Source: Clostridiales bacterium GWF2_38_85 (GTDB lineage Bacteria > Bacillota > Clostridia > Oscillospirales > CAG-382). From it: 64,000 bases of DNA. Positions 26,602-37,930 of the stretch are shown here, piece by piece (the first letter of the stretch is position 1; each line of letters opens with the position of its first letter). Below the pieces are notes generated by a model. The model was not told where the DNA came from and searched no databases. It worked only from the letters and a program-made list of their open reading frames with translations. Location of the stretch: contig MGOY01000014.1 of assembly GCA_001797275.1 (NCBI GenBank), forward strand, positions 124,001 to 188,000. Direction: 5' to 3'. The position numbers and the translations under genes were made by a program.

Positions 26602-29600
26602 ATGGTCAAAACCCAGCGACTCGGAACAATTGAAAGAATGTCGTTTTCCAAGATCGATGAAGTGCTGGAAATGCCAAACCTTATCGAGGTTCAGAAAAAG
26701 TCCTACGAGTTGTTCGTTAAGGAAGGTATAAAGGAAGCTTTAGCTGATATATCACCTATGACGGATTATTCAGGTAATCTCGTTATAGAATTCGTGGACT
26801 ATTCTATCGATACGACCCCTAAGTATACCATTGAGGAATGCAAGGAGCGTGATACAAATTATGCTTCGCCTTTCAAGGTGAAAGTACGGCTGACAAATAA
26901 AATATCAGGATTGGTAAAAGAACAGGAAATATACATGGGGGATTTCCCCAGGATGACTGACAGCGGCACATTTGTTATAAACGGTGCCGAAAGAGTTGTC
27001 GTCTCTCAGATTGTCCGTTCACCGGGTATATATTATGAATTGACAGACGATAAAGCCGGAAAACATCTTTACTCCTCAACAGTAATCCCATATAGAGGTG
27101 CATGGCTTGAATATGAAACAGATACCTCTGATGTATTATATGTAAGAATTGATAAAAACAGAAAACTGCCGGTAACAGTCTTGCTTCGTGCATTTGGACT
27201 TGACGGTGATGATCAGATACTCGAGCTATTCGGTGAAGAACCAATGCTGAAGGCTACCCTTGAAAAAGATAATATGAATGAGGAAGCCAACAGAAACAAC
27301 TCATCCTCAACTGATGAAGCGCTCAAGGAAATATATAAGAGACTGCGTCCCGGTGATCCGCCTATAGTAGAGAGCGCGCAGGCTTTACTCAACAACCTCT
27401 TTTTTGACTCTAAACGTTATGATTTATCGCCTGTCGGCAGATATAAATTCAATAAGAAGCTTGCTCTTGCTAAGAGAATTCAAGGGTTTGAGCTTTCACG
27501 TCCCGTTATTTCTGATATAACAGGCGAATTGTTATTCACCGCAAAACATAAACTGACCCGTGAAGATGCCGAAGCTATCGAAAATTCAGGTGTATGGTCT
27601 GTATATGTTACAGCCGAAGACGGCAAAGAAATTCGTGTTTTTTCAAATAAAATGATTGATCCCAAGAATATCTGCGGATATACCTCCGAAGAGCTTGGAT
27701 TGAATGAAAAGGTACAGGTCAATGTACTTCTTTCAATAATAAATGAAATCGGTACCAAGGACAAGGATGTGTTCATTGAAGAATGCAACAGACGCAGAAA
27801 TGAACTTATACCGAAAAATATTGTTGTAGATGATATTTTCTCATCCGTAAACTATATGTTTTGTCTTACTCACGGAGTTGGTAATGTCGACGATATTGAC
27901 CATCTTGGAAACCGTCGTTTGCGTCTTGTCGGGGAACTCCTTCTCAATGCTTTGAGAATCGGTTTCTCAAGAATGGATAAGTTCGTTAAAGAAAAAATGA
28001 CAACCACTGACATTGACATGGTTACTCCTCAGTCACTTGTCAATATCCGTCCGATAGTATCATCAATTCGTGACTTCTTTGGCTCAAACCCATTGTCACA
28101 ATTCATGGATCAGACCAATCCGCTTTCGGAATTATCACATAAACGCCGTCTGTCAGCATTAGGACCCGGCGGTTTGTCACGTGACAGAGCATCATTTGAA
28201 GTCCGTGACGTTCACTATACACAATACGGTCGTATGTGTCCGATTGAAACACCCGAAGGACCGAACATTGGTCTTATAGCAACTCTTTCAACATATGCGA
28301 GAGTAAATGGTTTCGGTTTCATAGAGACACCATATCGCATCATTGATAAGAAAACAGGAATTGTTTCGAATCAAGTCAGATATCTTACTGCCGATGAAGA
28401 AGATGAATTTATCATCGCAACTGCAAACGAACCTCTTGATGCGGACCATAGATTCATCAAGAAAAAGGTTGTTGTTCGTCACAGAGACGAAATTTACGAG
28501 CTTGAGACAACAAAGGTTGATCTTATGGATGTCTCACCAAAGATGCTTGTTTCGGTAGCGACAGCTATGATTCCTTTCCTTGAAAATGACGATAACACCC
28601 GTGCGTTGATGGGATCGAATATGCAGAAGCAGGCTGTTCCGCTTATGATATCAGAATCCCCGATTGTTGCAACCGGTACAGAATACAGAGCAGCAGTTGA
28701 CTCGGGAGTTGTTGTGCTTGCAAGAAGAGCAGGATATGTTGACAGCGTTACCGCAGATAAAGTAGTCATAATTACTGATGAAGGCGAAAAAGATTCATAT
28801 AAATTAATAAAATTCAAGGGTTCAAACCAAGGAACCTGTGTAAATCAGATCCCGGCAATCAGTAAAGGGCAGCGTGTTGAGGAAGGACAAGTCATTGCAG
28901 ACGGTCCGGCAACTGAAAATGGTGAGGTTGCACTCGGTAAGAATGCGCTTATCGGATTTATGACCTGGGAGGGTTATAACTACGAGGATGCTATTTTAAT
29001 AAATGAACGTCTTGTCAGGGACGATGTATATACCTCAATACATATTGAGGAGTATTATTGCGAAGCTCGTGATACAAAGCTTGGACCTGAGGAAATTACA
29101 AGAGATATCCCCAATGTCGGTGAAGATGCACTTAAAGACCTTGATGCAGACGGTGTTATATCAATTGGTTCGGAAGTCCGTTCAGGTGATATACTTGTCG
29201 GCAAGGTTACTCCCAAGGGTGAAACAGAACTGACGGCAGAAGAAAGACTTCTACGTGCTATTTTCGGTGAAAAGGCAAGAGAAGTCAGAGATACATCACT
29301 CAGACTGCCTCATGGTGAATCGGGAATTGTTATGGATGTCAAGGTCTTTACAAGAGAAGACTGCGATACACTCCAACCCGGTGTTATTAAGGTTGTAAGA
29401 GTATTCATTGCACAGAAGCGTAAAATTTCAGTCGGTGACAAAATGGCAGGCCGTCACGGAAACAAGGGTGTTATTTCAAGAATCCTTCCTTCCGAAGATA
29501 TGCCTTTCCTTCCCGACGGAACTCCGCTTGATATATTGCTTAATCCACTTGGTGTCCCTTCACGTATGAATATCGGTCAGGTGCTTGAGGTTCATCTTGG

Positions 29601-30336
29601 GATTGCTGCCAAGAAGCTCGGTTGGCACATTATGACACCGGTATTTGACGGCGCGAACGAAACAGAAATTCAAAAATGCCTTGAAATGGCCGGTTTAAGT
29701 AATGATGGAAAAACCGTTCTTTACGATGGCAGAACAGGAGTCCCGTTCGATAACCCCGTAACAGTCGGTTATATGTACTTCCTGAAGCTCCATCACCTGG
29801 TTGACGATAAGATTCACGCAAGATCAACAGGTCCATATTCACTTGTTACACAGCAGCCGTTAGGTGGTAAAGCTCAATTCGGTGGTCAACGTTTCGGCGA
29901 AATGGAAGTTTGGGCACTTGAAGCTTACGGTGCTGCATATACACTTCAGGAAATCCTGACCGTCAAGTCAGATGATATCAAGGGTAGAGTCAAGACATAT
30001 GAGGCCATTGTCAAGGGACAGAATATTCCCACCCCGGGAGTTCCTGCATCCTTCAAGGTTCTTGTAAAAGAACTTCAGTCACTTGCACTCGATGTCAGAG
30101 TCCGTGATAAGAATAATAAGGAAATCACACTCAAGGATTACGGTGAAGAAGAGGTTGAAGAAGTATCTAAGATCAATGCAGACGACCTCGGACCAAATAT
30201 ACTTGATGATGACAGCATAATGTTTGACGATGAAGAGGGAATTATCGCGGAAGATGATACTGTTGTCAGCGGCGATTTTGCTGATATCGAAGGCGAAGAC
30301 ATAGGTGGTTATGAAGGCTATATTGACGAGGAATAA
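26602..30336 (+). CDS. rpoB: DNA-directed RNA polymerase subunit beta
   Basis: Core RNA polymerase subunit of 1244 residues forming one half of the active-site cleft. The rifampicin-pocket region '[20 protein letters not shown]' followed by '[18 protein letters not shown]' is present and looks wild type. The catalytic-face segment '[14 protein letters not shown]' and the C-terminal clamp '[20 protein letters not shown]' are also seen. The last ~60 residues form an acidic tail rich in Asp/Glu, longer than in Bacillus. The start ATG at 26602 is preferred to a TTG at 26593, because GGAGTGA lies ten bases upstream. Unlike many Firmicutes, no rplJ/rplL precede it; a lemA-type unit does. Confidence 0.98.
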   Translation: MVKTQRLGTIERMSFSKIDEVLEMPNLIEVQKKSYELFVKEGIKEALADISPMTDYSGNLVIEFVDYSIDTTPKYTIEECKERDTNYASPFKVKVRLTNKISGLVKEQEIYMGDFPRMTDSGTFVINGAERVVVSQIVRSPGIYYELTDDKAGKHLYSSTVIPYRGAWLEYETDTSDVLYVRIDKNRKLPVTVLLRAFGLDGDDQILELFGEEPMLKATLEKDNMNEEANRNNSSSTDEALKEIYKRLRPGDPPIVESAQALLNNLFFDSKRYDLSPVGRYKFNKKLALAKRIQGFELSRPVISDITGELLFTAKHKLTREDAEAIENSGVWSVYVTAEDGKEIRVFSNKMIDPKNICGYTSEELGLNEKVQVNVLLSIINEIGTKDKDVFIEECNRRRNELIPKNIVVDDIFSSVNYMFCLTHGVGNVDDIDHLGNRRLRLVGELLLNALRIGFSRMDKFVKEKMTTTDIDMVTPQSLVNIRPIVSSIRDFFGSNPLSQFMDQTNPLSELSHKRRLSALGPGGLSRDRASFEVRDVHYTQYGRMCPIETPEGPNIGLIATLSTYARVNGFGFIETPYRIIDKKTGIVSNQVRYLTADEEDEFIIATANEPLDADHRFIKKKVVVRHRDEIYELETTKVDLMDVSPKMLVSVATAMIPFLENDDNTRALMGSNMQKQAVPLMISESPIVATGTEYRAAVDSGVVVLARRAGYVDSVTADKVVIITDEGEKDSYKLIKFKGSNQGTCVNQIPAISKGQRVEEGQVIADGPATENGEVALGKNALIGFMTWEGYNYEDAILINERLVRDDVYTSIHIEEYYCEARDTKLGPEEITRDIPNVGEDALKDLDADGVISIGSEVRSGDILVGKVTPKGETELTAEERLLRAIFGEKAREVRDTSLRLPHGESGIVMDVKVFTREDCDTLQPGVIKVVRVFIAQKRKISVGDKMAGRHGNKGVISRILPSEDMPFLPDGTPLDILLNPLGVPSRMNIGQVLEVHLGIAAKKLGWHIMTPVFDGANETEIQKCLEMAGLSNDGKTVLYDGRTGVPFDNPVTVGYMYFLKLHHLVDDKIHARSTGPYSLVTQQPLGGKAQFGGQRFGEMEVWALEAYGAAYTLQEILTVKSDDIKGRVKTYEAIVKGQNIPTPGVPASFKVLVKELQSLALDVRVRDKNNKEITLKDYGEEEVEEVSKINADDLGPNILDDDSIMFDDEEGIIAEDDTVVSGDFADIEGEDIGGYEGYIDEE

Positions 30337-30471
30337 GGAGGCGAGCTGAAGTTTGAAAATAAAATTTTTCAAACATGAAGTTTTGTCCTTTCCCGCAAAT
30401 AAAATAGCGGGAATTCGGCTTTGCCGAACCGTTCAAAACTTCCGACTCGGTGGGAAAGGATGGACATTAAT
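30337..30471 (+). promoter_or_regulatory. Structured rpoB-rpoC intercistronic leader
   Basis: Immediately after rpoB an AAGGAGG site (30336-30341) is followed by TTTGAAAATAAAATTTTTC, resembling the usual rpoC start, but frames here close early. The next ~110 nt are packed with stems: GTTTGAAAA (30351-30359)/TTTTCAAAC (30366-30374); GAAGTTTTG (30377-30385)/CAAAACTTC (30434-30442) enclosing CCCGC/GCGGG and TTCGGC/GCCGAA; and alternative TCCTTTCCC (30386-30394)/GGGAAAGGA (30452-30460), which would cover the rpoC Shine-Dalgarno. A 44-codon leader ORF (TTG at 30353 to TAG at 30487) is also open. Could be an insertion or a regulator of rpoC translation. Confidence 0.5.
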
Positions 30472-33400
30472 ATGGAAAACAATGTAGAATTTTCATCAAT
30501 AAAAATCGGCTTAGCTTCACCTGAGATGATCAGATCCTGGTCATATGGCGAAGTTAAAAAACCCGAAACTATAAATTATAGAACACTTAAACCCGAACGC
30601 GATGGTTTATTTTGTGAAAAAATCTTTGGTCCAACCAAAGATTGGGAATGCCATTGCGGTAAGTATAAGAGAGTTCGTTATAAGGGAAAAATCTGCGAAA
30701 AATGTCAGGTTGAAATTACAACAAATAAAGTACGTCGTGAAAGACTCGGACATGTTGAGCTTGCTGCTCCTGTATCACATATCTGGTATTTCAGAGCAAT
30801 ACCGTCAAGAATGGGTATGCTTCTTGATATATCACCAAGACTTCTCGAAAAGGTTTTATACTTTGCGCAATATATAGTTCTTGATCCCGGCGATACACCC
30901 CTTTATAAGCAGCAACTCCTCACAGAACGCGAATATCGTGACTACTATGAGAAATACGAAAACGATTTTAAAGTTGGAATGGGTGCTGAAGCGATAAAGC
31001 AACTTCTAACCGAAATCGATGTCGAGAAGCTTGCCGAAGAGTTAAAGGAAGAACTGAAAACCGCACAGGGACAGCGTAAAATTAAATTCATAAAACGCCT
31101 TGAGGTCGTTGAATCCTTCAGATTATCAGGCAACCGTCCCGAATGGATGATTCTCGATTGCATACCTGTTATACCTCCGGAAATCCGTCCGATGGTACAA
31201 CTTGATGGTGGTCGTTTTGCAACAAGCGATCTTAACGACCTGTATCGCAGAGTTATCAACAGAAATAACCGTCTTAAGAGACTTATGGAGCTTTCTGCTC
31301 CCGAAATAATTATAAGAAACGAAAAGCGTATGCTGCAGGAAGCAGTAGATGCATTGATTGATAACGGTCGCAGAGGCAGACCTGTAACAGGACCTAACAA
31401 TCGTCCTTTAAAATCCTTATCAGAGATGCTTCGCGGTAAACAGGGACGCTTCAGACAGAACCTTCTCGGTAAGCGTGTCGACTATTCCGGACGCTCGGTT
31501 ATCGTTGTAGGCCCTGAGTTAAAGCTTTATCAGTGCGGGTTGCCTAAGGAAATGGCACTTGAGCTGTTTAAACCTTTTGTTATGAAAACTCTGGTTGCAA
31601 CCGGAAAATCCACAAATATAAAAGATGCAAAGAAGAAAGTCGAAAGAGCAAATACAGATGTTTGGGATGCCCTGGACAGTGTTATAAAGGAACATCCGGT
31701 TCTCCTTAACCGTGCCCCGACACTTCATAGACTTTCAATACAGGCATTCGAGCCTGTACTCGTAGAAGGTAGAGCTATCAAGCTGCATCCTCTTGTTTGT
31801 ACAGCGTTTAACGCAGACTTTGACGGCGACCAGATGCCTGTTCACGTTCCGCTTTCCGCAGAAGCACAAGCTGAAAGCAGATTCCTGATGCTGTCAGCAA
31901 ATAACCTTCTAAAACCGGTCAATGGTCATGCTGTTACCGTTCCTACTCAGGACATGGTACTTGGTTCATATTACTTAACAATAGCTAAACCCGGTGAACC
32001 AGGTGAAAATGGCATATTCCGCAACTTTGATGAAGCTATGATGGCTTATGAAAACGGGCTTCTCGGACTTCATGCAATGATTACTGTCAGAGTTCAGAAG
32101 GAAGTCGACGGCATACTCAGAGAAGGTACTATTAAAACGACTTTGGGACGTTTGATATTCAACAAACCAATTCCTCAGGATCTCGGATTTGTCGACCGTT
32201 CAGATCCTAACAACATGTTCAAGCTTGAGATTGACTTCGTTGTTACATCCGAAGAATTATCAAATATTGTTGATGACTGTATCAAAAAACACGGAAATGC
32301 GATTACTTCCGAGGTTCTTGACATGATAAAAGCTCAAGGCTTCAAATATTCGACAAAGGGTGCTATTACAATATCGGTTTATGATATGACAATACCCGAA
32401 GCGAAGAAAGACATCCTTGAAAAAGCAGAAAAAGAAGTAGAATCAATTACAACGTATTATCTCCGTGGTAGATTATCAGACCGTGAGAGAGGCGAAAGAA
32501 TCATAAAGGTTTGGGAAGATGCAACCAAAGATATAGCAAGTGCATTACAGAAAAACCTCGCTCCTTACAACCCGTTGAACATGATGGCTGTATCAGGTGC
32601 CCGTGGTTCAATCAAACAGATCAGACAACTTGCCGGTATGCGTGGTCTTATTGCTTCTGCCAGTGGCAAAACAATCGAGATGCCTATTAAGTCAAACCTT
32701 CGTGAAGGTATGAAAATTCTCGAGTATTTCACTGCTGCAAGAGGTGCGCGTAAAGGTCTTGCTGATACAGCGCTCAGAACAGCTGACTCCGGTTACCTTA
32801 CCCGCCGTCTGGTTGATGTATCTCAGGAAGTTATTATTCGTGAGAACAACTGTCATTCGCAAAAGGGTATCTGGGTAAATGCTATAACCGATGGCAAAGA
32901 ACTTATTGAGCCGCTTGTTGACAGACTTCCCGGCAGATATACAATCGGAGATATTATAAATCCGAAGACCGGTGAGGTTATAATTGAAAATGACCGGATG
33001 ATTACTGAGGAACAGGCAAAAGACATCGTAGCAGCAGGAGTCGAGAAGGTTCATATCCGTTCAATTCTCAATTGTAAATGTAAATATGGTGTTTGCGTTC
33101 ACTGCTACGGTTCAGACCTTGCAAGCGGTAAACCTGTAAGCATAGGCGAAGCAGTAGGTATCATTGCTGCTCAGTCAATCGGTGAACCCGGTACACAGCT
33201 TACCATGCGTACATTCCACTCCGGTGGTGTTGCAGGTAGTGACATTACTCAAGGTCTGCCGCGTGTTGAAGAGTTGTTTGAAGCGCGTAAACCTAAGAAA
33301 ACTGCAGTTCTTGCCGATTGTAGCGGTACAGCAGTTATAAATGATTCCAAAAAGAACAAAATAGTAATAGTTACAGATGAAGCTACCGGTGAAGAAAGAG

Positions 33401-34020
33401 AGCATGTTATACCTGCCGGTATCAGACTCCTTGTTGAGAACGGTGGATACGCTGTCAGAGGGCAGTGTATGACCGAAGGTTATGAGAACCCTGCTGATAT
33501 TCTTCGTGTTAAAGGGCTTGAATCTGTATATGAATATATTATCAAAGAAATTCAAAGAGTTTATCGTTTACAGGATGTTAAGATTAACGATAAACATATC
33601 GAAGTTATTGCACGTCAGATGACACGTAAGACAAGAGTTGATTTCCCCGGAGACACATCGCTCCTTATGGGTTCGTCAATCGATGTCTCAGATTTTGATA
33701 TCGAGAATGAAAAGATTACACAATATAACGATAATAATCCGGGACACGAGTCGCTTATAGAAGCTGTCGGAACACCAATTTTGCTTGGTATCACAAAAGC
33801 ATCCTTGTCGACCGATTCTTTCTTATCAGCTGCATCCTTCCAGGAGACAACAAAGGTTCTTACCGAGGCAGCAATTAAGGGAAAATGTGATTATCTGCTC
33901 GGACTCAAGGAGAATGTCATTATCGGTAAACTGATACCTGCCGGAACCGGAATGGAACAATACCGCAATGTTGAAGTTGAAATGGACGATGATGATTTAA
34001 TGAACAACTTTGAATTCTAA
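30472..34020 (+). CDS. rpoC: DNA-directed RNA polymerase subunit beta'
   Basis: Catalytic RNA polymerase subunit of 1182 residues. The active-site motif 'NADFDGDQM' carries the Mg2+-chelating aspartates. The N-terminal zinc ribbon is '[19 protein letters not shown]', and the second zinc site includes '[13 protein letters not shown]'. The trigger-loop region '[20 protein letters not shown]' is present. The product starts [18 protein letters not shown]; the ATG at 30472 is eight bases after an AAAGGATGG sequence. An ATG at 30460 in the same frame overlaps this site. It is unusually separated from rpoB by 135 nt of structured sequence. Confidence 0.97.
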   Translation: MENNVEFSSIKIGLASPEMIRSWSYGEVKKPETINYRTLKPERDGLFCEKIFGPTKDWECHCGKYKRVRYKGKICEKCQVEITTNKVRRERLGHVELAAPVSHIWYFRAIPSRMGMLLDISPRLLEKVLYFAQYIVLDPGDTPLYKQQLLTEREYRDYYEKYENDFKVGMGAEAIKQLLTEIDVEKLAEELKEELKTAQGQRKIKFIKRLEVVESFRLSGNRPEWMILDCIPVIPPEIRPMVQLDGGRFATSDLNDLYRRVINRNNRLKRLMELSAPEIIIRNEKRMLQEAVDALIDNGRRGRPVTGPNNRPLKSLSEMLRGKQGRFRQNLLGKRVDYSGRSVIVVGPELKLYQCGLPKEMALELFKPFVMKTLVATGKSTNIKDAKKKVERANTDVWDALDSVIKEHPVLLNRAPTLHRLSIQAFEPVLVEGRAIKLHPLVCTAFNADFDGDQMPVHVPLSAEAQAESRFLMLSANNLLKPVNGHAVTVPTQDMVLGSYYLTIAKPGEPGENGIFRNFDEAMMAYENGLLGLHAMITVRVQKEVDGILREGTIKTTLGRLIFNKPIPQDLGFVDRSDPNNMFKLEIDFVVTSEELSNIVDDCIKKHGNAITSEVLDMIKAQGFKYSTKGAITISVYDMTIPEAKKDILEKAEKEVESITTYYLRGRLSDRERGERIIKVWEDATKDIASALQKNLAPYNPLNMMAVSGARGSIKQIRQLAGMRGLIASASGKTIEMPIKSNLREGMKILEYFTAARGARKGLADTALRTADSGYLTRRLVDVSQEVIIRENNCHSQKGIWVNAITDGKELIEPLVDRLPGRYTIGDIINPKTGEVIIENDRMITEEQAKDIVAAGVEKVHIRSILNCKCKYGVCVHCYGSDLASGKPVSIGEAVGIIAAQSIGEPGTQLTMRTFHSGGVAGSDITQGLPRVEELFEARKPKKTAVLADCSGTAVINDSKKNKIVIVTDEATGEEREHVIPAGIRLLVENGGYAVRGQCMTEGYENPADILRVKGLESVYEYIIKEIQRVYRLQDVKINDKHIEVIARQMTRKTRVDFPGDTSLLMGSSIDVSDFDIENEKITQYNDNNPGHESLIEAVGTPILLGITKASLSTDSFLSAASFQETTKVLTEAAIKGKCDYLLGLKENVIIGKLIPAGTGMEQYRNVEVEMDDDDLMNNFEF

Positions 34021-34059
34021 GTAGAATTTGAGGTTATATTTCGAAAAAAATAAATATAA

Positions 34060-34092
34060 TTTCGGATACATACAAACTGTATGTATCCGAAA
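34060..34092. other. 15-bp perfect palindrome after rpoC
   Basis: TTTCGGATACATACA (34060-34074) / TGTATGTATCCGAAA (34078-34092) with loop AAC. The + strand has no T-run after it, so it is not a classical terminator in that direction; on the minus strand it is followed by a T-rich stretch. It lies 25 bases before the next -35 box. Confidence 0.6.
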
Positions 34093-34116
34093 GCGAAAAA
34101 ATGTTAAAAGCGACTA

Positions 34117-34146
34117 TTGACATTTAATAGATATAAATGATATAAT
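34117..34146 (+). promoter_or_regulatory. Promoter of the str operon
   Basis: TTGACA (34117-34122), 18 nt spacer, TATAAT (34141-34146), ahead of the L7Ae-like gene, rpsL, rpsG and fusA. Confidence 0.75.
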
Positions 34147-34177
34147 CGAAATGTTTTGGAGGTGAAATCCGAAATAT

Positions 34178-34420
34178 ATGTTAGCTGATCATACCGGTAC
34201 CCGATGGGCGATCGGAGCGAATCAGACAATTAAGCTTATCCGTACAAGAAAAGCTAAGATAATTTATCTTGCGAATGACGCAGATAGACAATTCAAAGCT
34301 AAAATACTTGATGAGGTTAATAAGCACGGTTCAATTCCAATTGACAACAGCTTCAATGCTGATGAGCTTGGAGCACAGTGTGGAATTGATGTTAGCTGTG
34401 CGGTTGTCGCAATATATTAA
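34178..34420 (+). CDS. L7Ae/L30e-family kink-turn-binding protein (YbxF-like)
   Basis: Small RNA-binding protein of 80 residues. The pattern 'GANQTIKLIRTRKAKIIYLANDAD' (family form G-x-x-x-T-x-K-x-I-x-x-x-x-A-x-x-V-x-x-A-x-D) and the terminal 'LGAQCGIDVSCAVVAIY' identify the L7Ae fold. Firmicutes homologues (YbxF) bind kink-turn RNAs and sit at this exact position, upstream of rpsL. No alternative in-frame start exists because a TGA lies just upstream; GGAGGTG is 14 nt before the ATG, rather far. First gene of the str operon. Confidence 0.88.
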   Translation: MLADHTGTRWAIGANQTIKLIRTRKAKIIYLANDADRQFKAKILDEVNKHGSIPIDNSFNADELGAQCGIDVSCAVVAIY

Positions 34421-34501
34421 TAATGACAAAATTTCAAGCAGAATGCTATAAATAGAATTTTGTTCGAATTTTGATAGAAAAACTGAACAAGGAGGAAAAA
34501 T

Positions 34502-34921
34502 ATGCCTACATTTAACCAGTTGGTTAGGATCGGACGCGAAAAAGTAACCTACAAATCAACTGCACCGGCATTGCAGAAGGGTGTCAATTCAATCAAAAAA
34601 ATCTCAACAGATTTACATTCACCCCAAAAGCGTGGCGTTTGCACAAAGGTAGCAATTAAGACACCGAAAAAACCGAACTCTGCTCAGCGTAAAGTTGCCA
34701 GAGTAAGACTTACAAACGGTTTTGAAGTCTGGTCTTACATCCCTGGAATCGGACATAACTTACAGGAGCATTCTGTTGTTCTTATAAGAGGCGGAAGAGT
34801 TAAAGACCTTCCCGGTGTTCGTTACCACATTATTCGCGGTACTCTTGATACTCAAGGCGTTGCAAAGCGTAGCCAAGGCAGATCAAAGTATGGTGCGAAA
34901 AAAGCCAAAGCAAAGAAATAA
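34502..34921 (+). CDS. rpsL: 30S ribosomal protein S12
   Basis: Decoding-centre protein of 139 residues. The streptomycin-region sequence '[17 protein letters not shown]' is wild type at the lysine usually mutated for resistance. '[14 protein letters not shown]' near the C-terminus is also typical. GGAGG lies eight bases before the ATG. Gene order L7Ae-rpsL-rpsG-fusA is the conserved str operon. Confidence 0.98.
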   Translation: MPTFNQLVRIGREKVTYKSTAPALQKGVNSIKKISTDLHSPQKRGVCTKVAIKTPKKPNSAQRKVARVRLTNGFEVWSYIPGIGHNLQEHSVVLIRGGRVKDLPGVRYHIIRGTLDTQGVAKRSQGRSKYGAKKAKAKK

Positions 34922-35038
34922 TTCTATTACTATGAAAATCTTAGTTTGTGCTAATTTATATATATAAAAAAGCACTTACGGAAAGAAATTTTCGAGTACC
35001 AATGAGTTCATTCACAATTAATGAAGGAGGGAAGTTCA

Positions 35039-35509
35039 GTGCCAAGAAGAGAACATGGTTTCAAAAGAGAAGTTTTGCCGGATCCGCTTTATAACTCAAC
35101 ATTAGTTACAAAGCTTATCAACAATATTATGTATGATGGCAAAAAAGGTGTTGCTCAGAAAATAGTTTATGATGCTTTCGAAATAGTTGAAAGTAAATCA
35201 GGGAAGAATCCCCTTGAGCAATTTCAAAAAGCACTTGAAAACATAATGCCGACACTCGAAGTAAAGTCTGTACGCCGTGGTGGTTCAAACTATCAGGTTC
35301 CGATGGATGTTAAATCCGACAGAAGACAGACACTTGGATTACGTTGGTTAATCTCATATTCACGTAACAGAGGCGACAAAAAAATGTCTGAGCGCCTTGC
35401 AGCTGAGATTATAGATGCTACAAATAATCTTGGTAATGCTGTTAAGAAGAAAGAAGATACACATAAAATGGCTGAAGCTAACAAAGCTTTCGCACATTAC
35501 AGATGGTAA
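35039..35509 (+). CDS. rpsG: 30S ribosomal protein S7
   Basis: Primary 16S rRNA-binding protein of the 30S head, 156 residues. It starts (V/M)[17 protein letters not shown], the normal family N-terminus, from a GTG at 35039, with GGAGGG seven bases upstream. An in-frame ATG at 35021 would place that site inside the coding region and adds six non-conserved residues, so it is rejected. The core '[18 protein letters not shown]' is typical. The following 226 nt to fusA hold a candidate regulatory leader. Confidence 0.97.
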   Translation: MPRREHGFKREVLPDPLYNSTLVTKLINNIMYDGKKGVAQKIVYDAFEIVESKSGKNPLEQFQKALENIMPTLEVKSVRRGGSNYQVPMDVKSDRRQTLGLRWLISYSRNRGDKKMSERLAAEIIDATNNLGNAVKKKEDTHKMAEANKAFAHYRW

Positions 35510-35635
35510 TACTGCTTCTTATAAAAAATATAACGAAACATTCTTCGGGAAAATGCATACATTAAACATTACCCCATCGAATTTATTCTTATTTCTAAAG
35601 AGAAGTAGTACAAAAGATTAAAACGGATTCTGATA

Positions 35636-35721
35636 CTCCGGATTAATCTGGTTAAAGGAAGAACCATTCATCCGGCGATAGATGGAGTGTGTTCTCTGAC
35701 TATATTTTTATGTCGCCGGAG
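35636..35721 (+). promoter_or_regulatory. Candidate Shine-Dalgarno-sequestering leader of fusA
   Basis: TCCGGCGATA (35671-35680) can pair with TGTCGCCGGA (35711-35720), ten pairs with one G-U. This hides most of the fusA GGAG site (35718-35721). An alternative partner for CCGGAG is CTCCGG at 35636-35641. Two mutually exclusive structures involving the same ribosome site suggest translational control. Confidence 0.45.
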
Positions 35722-35735
35722 AAATGGACCTTACA

Positions 35736-37814
35736 ATGCATACACAATACCCGCTTGAGCGTACTCGTAATATCGGGATAATGGCTCATATTGATGCTGG
35801 TAAAACCACAACAACAGAAAGAATTTTATTTTATACAGGTAAAACCCATAAACTCGGTGAAGTACACGAGGGTGCTGCAACAATGGACTGGATGGAACAG
35901 GAGCAGGAGAGAGGTATTACTATAACCTCAGCTGCCACAACATGCTTCTGGAAAGACTACAGAATCAATATAATAGATACTCCCGGTCACGTTGACTTCA
36001 CAGTTGAGGTTGAAAGATCTCTTCGTGTTCTCGACGGCTCTGTAACCGTTCTCTGCGCCAAGGGTGGTGTTGAACCTCAATCAGAAACAGTCTGGCATCA
36101 GGCTGACAAATATGGTGTACCGCGTATGGCGTATATCAATAAAATGGATATAACCGGTGCGGACTTTTTCCGTGTAGTTCAAATGATGCGTGATAGATTG
36201 AAGGCAAATGCAGTCCCGATACAGCTTCCAATTGGAAGTGAGGCTGATTTTCAGGGGATCGTTGATCTGATTGAAATGAAAGCATACTTCTATACAAATG
36301 ATCAGGGTACTGATATTCAGATATCAGATGTTCCCGATAATATGCTTGAACTTGCAAAGAAATATCGCGGCAAATTAGTTGAAGCAGTTGCAGAAATTGA
36401 CGAAGATCTTTTCGCAAAGTATCTTGAAGATCAAGAAATTTCAGCTGATGAGATCAAAACAGCTCTTCGTACGGCAACTATAGCTAATAAGGTTGTACCT
36501 GTAACTTGTGGTACTTCATATAAAAATAAAGGTGTCCAGAGATTACTGGATGCGATAATTGATTATATGCCGTCTCCACTTGATGTACCCAATATTAAGG
36601 GCATCAATCCTGAAACGGGTGAGGAAGACGAAAGACCTACAAGTTTAGATGCACCGTTTGCAGCTCTTGCATTTAAGATCATGACCGACCCGTTTGTCGG
36701 AAGACTTTGTTTTATCAGAGTTTATTCGGGCAGAACAGCTGCTGGTTCATCTGTTTATAACAGTGTTAAGGATAAACGTGAGCGCTTTGGACGTATAGTT
36801 CAAATGCATGCAAACCATCGTGAAGATGTCGATGAGGTTAGTGCAGGTGAAATCGCTGCGGTAGTTGGTATAAAATACTCAACAACCGGTGATACACTTT
36901 GTGACGAAAAAGAACCGATCATACTTGAATCGATGCAATTTCCGGATCCTGTTATCAGGGTTGCAATTGAACCGAAGACTAAAGCCGGTCAGGAAAAGAT
37001 GGGCTTAGCACTTGCAAAACTTGCAGAAGAGGATCCGACTTTCAAGACCTATACTGATGAAGAAACAGGTCAGACAATCATTGCAGGTATGGGTGAACTT
37101 CATCTTGAAATTATTGTTGACAGATTACTTCGTGAGTTCAAGGTTGAAGCGAATGTAGGTAAACCGCAGGTTTCTTACAAAGAAACAATCAGACGCAAAG
37201 CTGAATCCGATACAAAATATGCACGTCAATCCGGCGGTAAAGGTCAATACGGTCATGTCAAGATCAGAATTGAACCTAACGAGCCGGGTAAAGGATATGA
37301 ATTTGTTAACAGTATCGTCGGTGGTTCTATTCCCAAAGAATATATTCCTGCAGTCGATGATGGTGTCAAAGGTGCAATGCAAAGCGGTGTTCTTGCCGGA
37401 TATAATGTTGTTGATGTCAAGGTAACGCTTTACGATGGATCATATCATGAAGTTGACTCTTCCGAAATGGCATTCAAGATAGCCGGCTCAATGGCTTTAA
37501 AGGATGCTCTCAGAAAAGCAGATCCTGTTCTTACAGAACCGATTATGAAGGTAGTTGTTACATGCCCTGATGATTATATGGGTGATGTTATGGGTGACCT
37601 AAACTCGCGCAGAGGTCAGATTCAAGGCATGGAACCAATAGGTAGTGCCCAGCAGATAACTGCAATGGTTCCGCTTTCAGAAATGTTCGGATATTCAACA
37701 GATATGCGTTCTAAAACACAGGGAAGAGGCACGTATACAATGGAACCCAGCCATTATGCTGAAGTTCCAAAATCAATTATGGAAAAGATAACATCAAGCT
37801 CATCAAAGTCATAA
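35736..37814 (+). CDS. fusA: Translation elongation factor G
   Basis: Translocation GTPase of 692 residues. G1 is '[14 protein letters not shown]', G2 'RGITITSAA', G3 '[16 protein letters not shown]' and G4 'NKMD'. Domains II-V follow, with '[11 protein letters not shown]' in domain IV. The ATG at 35736 gives exactly the usual nine residues before '[11 protein letters not shown]' and is ~14 nt from the GGAG site; an ATG at 35724 is only two bases from that site and is less likely. This is the canonical EF-G; a diverged paralogue lies at 57.3-59.4 kb. The gene is in the str operon. Confidence 0.97.
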   Translation: MHTQYPLERTRNIGIMAHIDAGKTTTTERILFYTGKTHKLGEVHEGAATMDWMEQEQERGITITSAATTCFWKDYRINIIDTPGHVDFTVEVERSLRVLDGSVTVLCAKGGVEPQSETVWHQADKYGVPRMAYINKMDITGADFFRVVQMMRDRLKANAVPIQLPIGSEADFQGIVDLIEMKAYFYTNDQGTDIQISDVPDNMLELAKKYRGKLVEAVAEIDEDLFAKYLEDQEISADEIKTALRTATIANKVVPVTCGTSYKNKGVQRLLDAIIDYMPSPLDVPNIKGINPETGEEDERPTSLDAPFAALAFKIMTDPFVGRLCFIRVYSGRTAAGSSVYNSVKDKRERFGRIVQMHANHREDVDEVSAGEIAAVVGIKYSTTGDTLCDEKEPIILESMQFPDPVIRVAIEPKTKAGQEKMGLALAKLAEEDPTFKTYTDEETGQTIIAGMGELHLEIIVDRLLREFKVEANVGKPQVSYKETIRRKAESDTKYARQSGGKGQYGHVKIRIEPNEPGKGYEFVNSIVGGSIPKEYIPAVDDGVKGAMQSGVLAGYNVVDVKVTLYDGSYHEVDSSEMAFKIAGSMALKDALRKADPVLTEPIMKVVVTCPDDYMGDVMGDLNSRRGQIQGMEPIGSAQQITAMVPLSEMFGYSTDMRSKTQGRGTYTMEPSHYAEVPKSIMEKITSSSSKS

Positions 37815-37862
37815 ATATTCGAATTTTGTTGAGTGTATTTTCAGGGAAATTTAGAAAAAGCC

Positions 37863-37890
37863 TTGACATACGGTTATTTTAATGTATAAT
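37863..37890 (+). promoter_or_regulatory. Promoter of tuf
   Basis: TTGACA (37863-37868), 16 nt spacer, TATAAT (37885-37890). It gives tuf its own transcript apart from the str operon. Confidence 0.75.
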
Positions 37891-37930
37891 TATTATAAAT
37901 AATTAAAAAGTAATTTTTAGGAGGATAAAA

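Noticed and set aside
34060-34092. Rho-independent terminator of rpoC
   Set aside because: The stem is strong, but the + strand downstream is AGCGAAAAAATG, with no T-run; kept as an unexplained palindrome instead.
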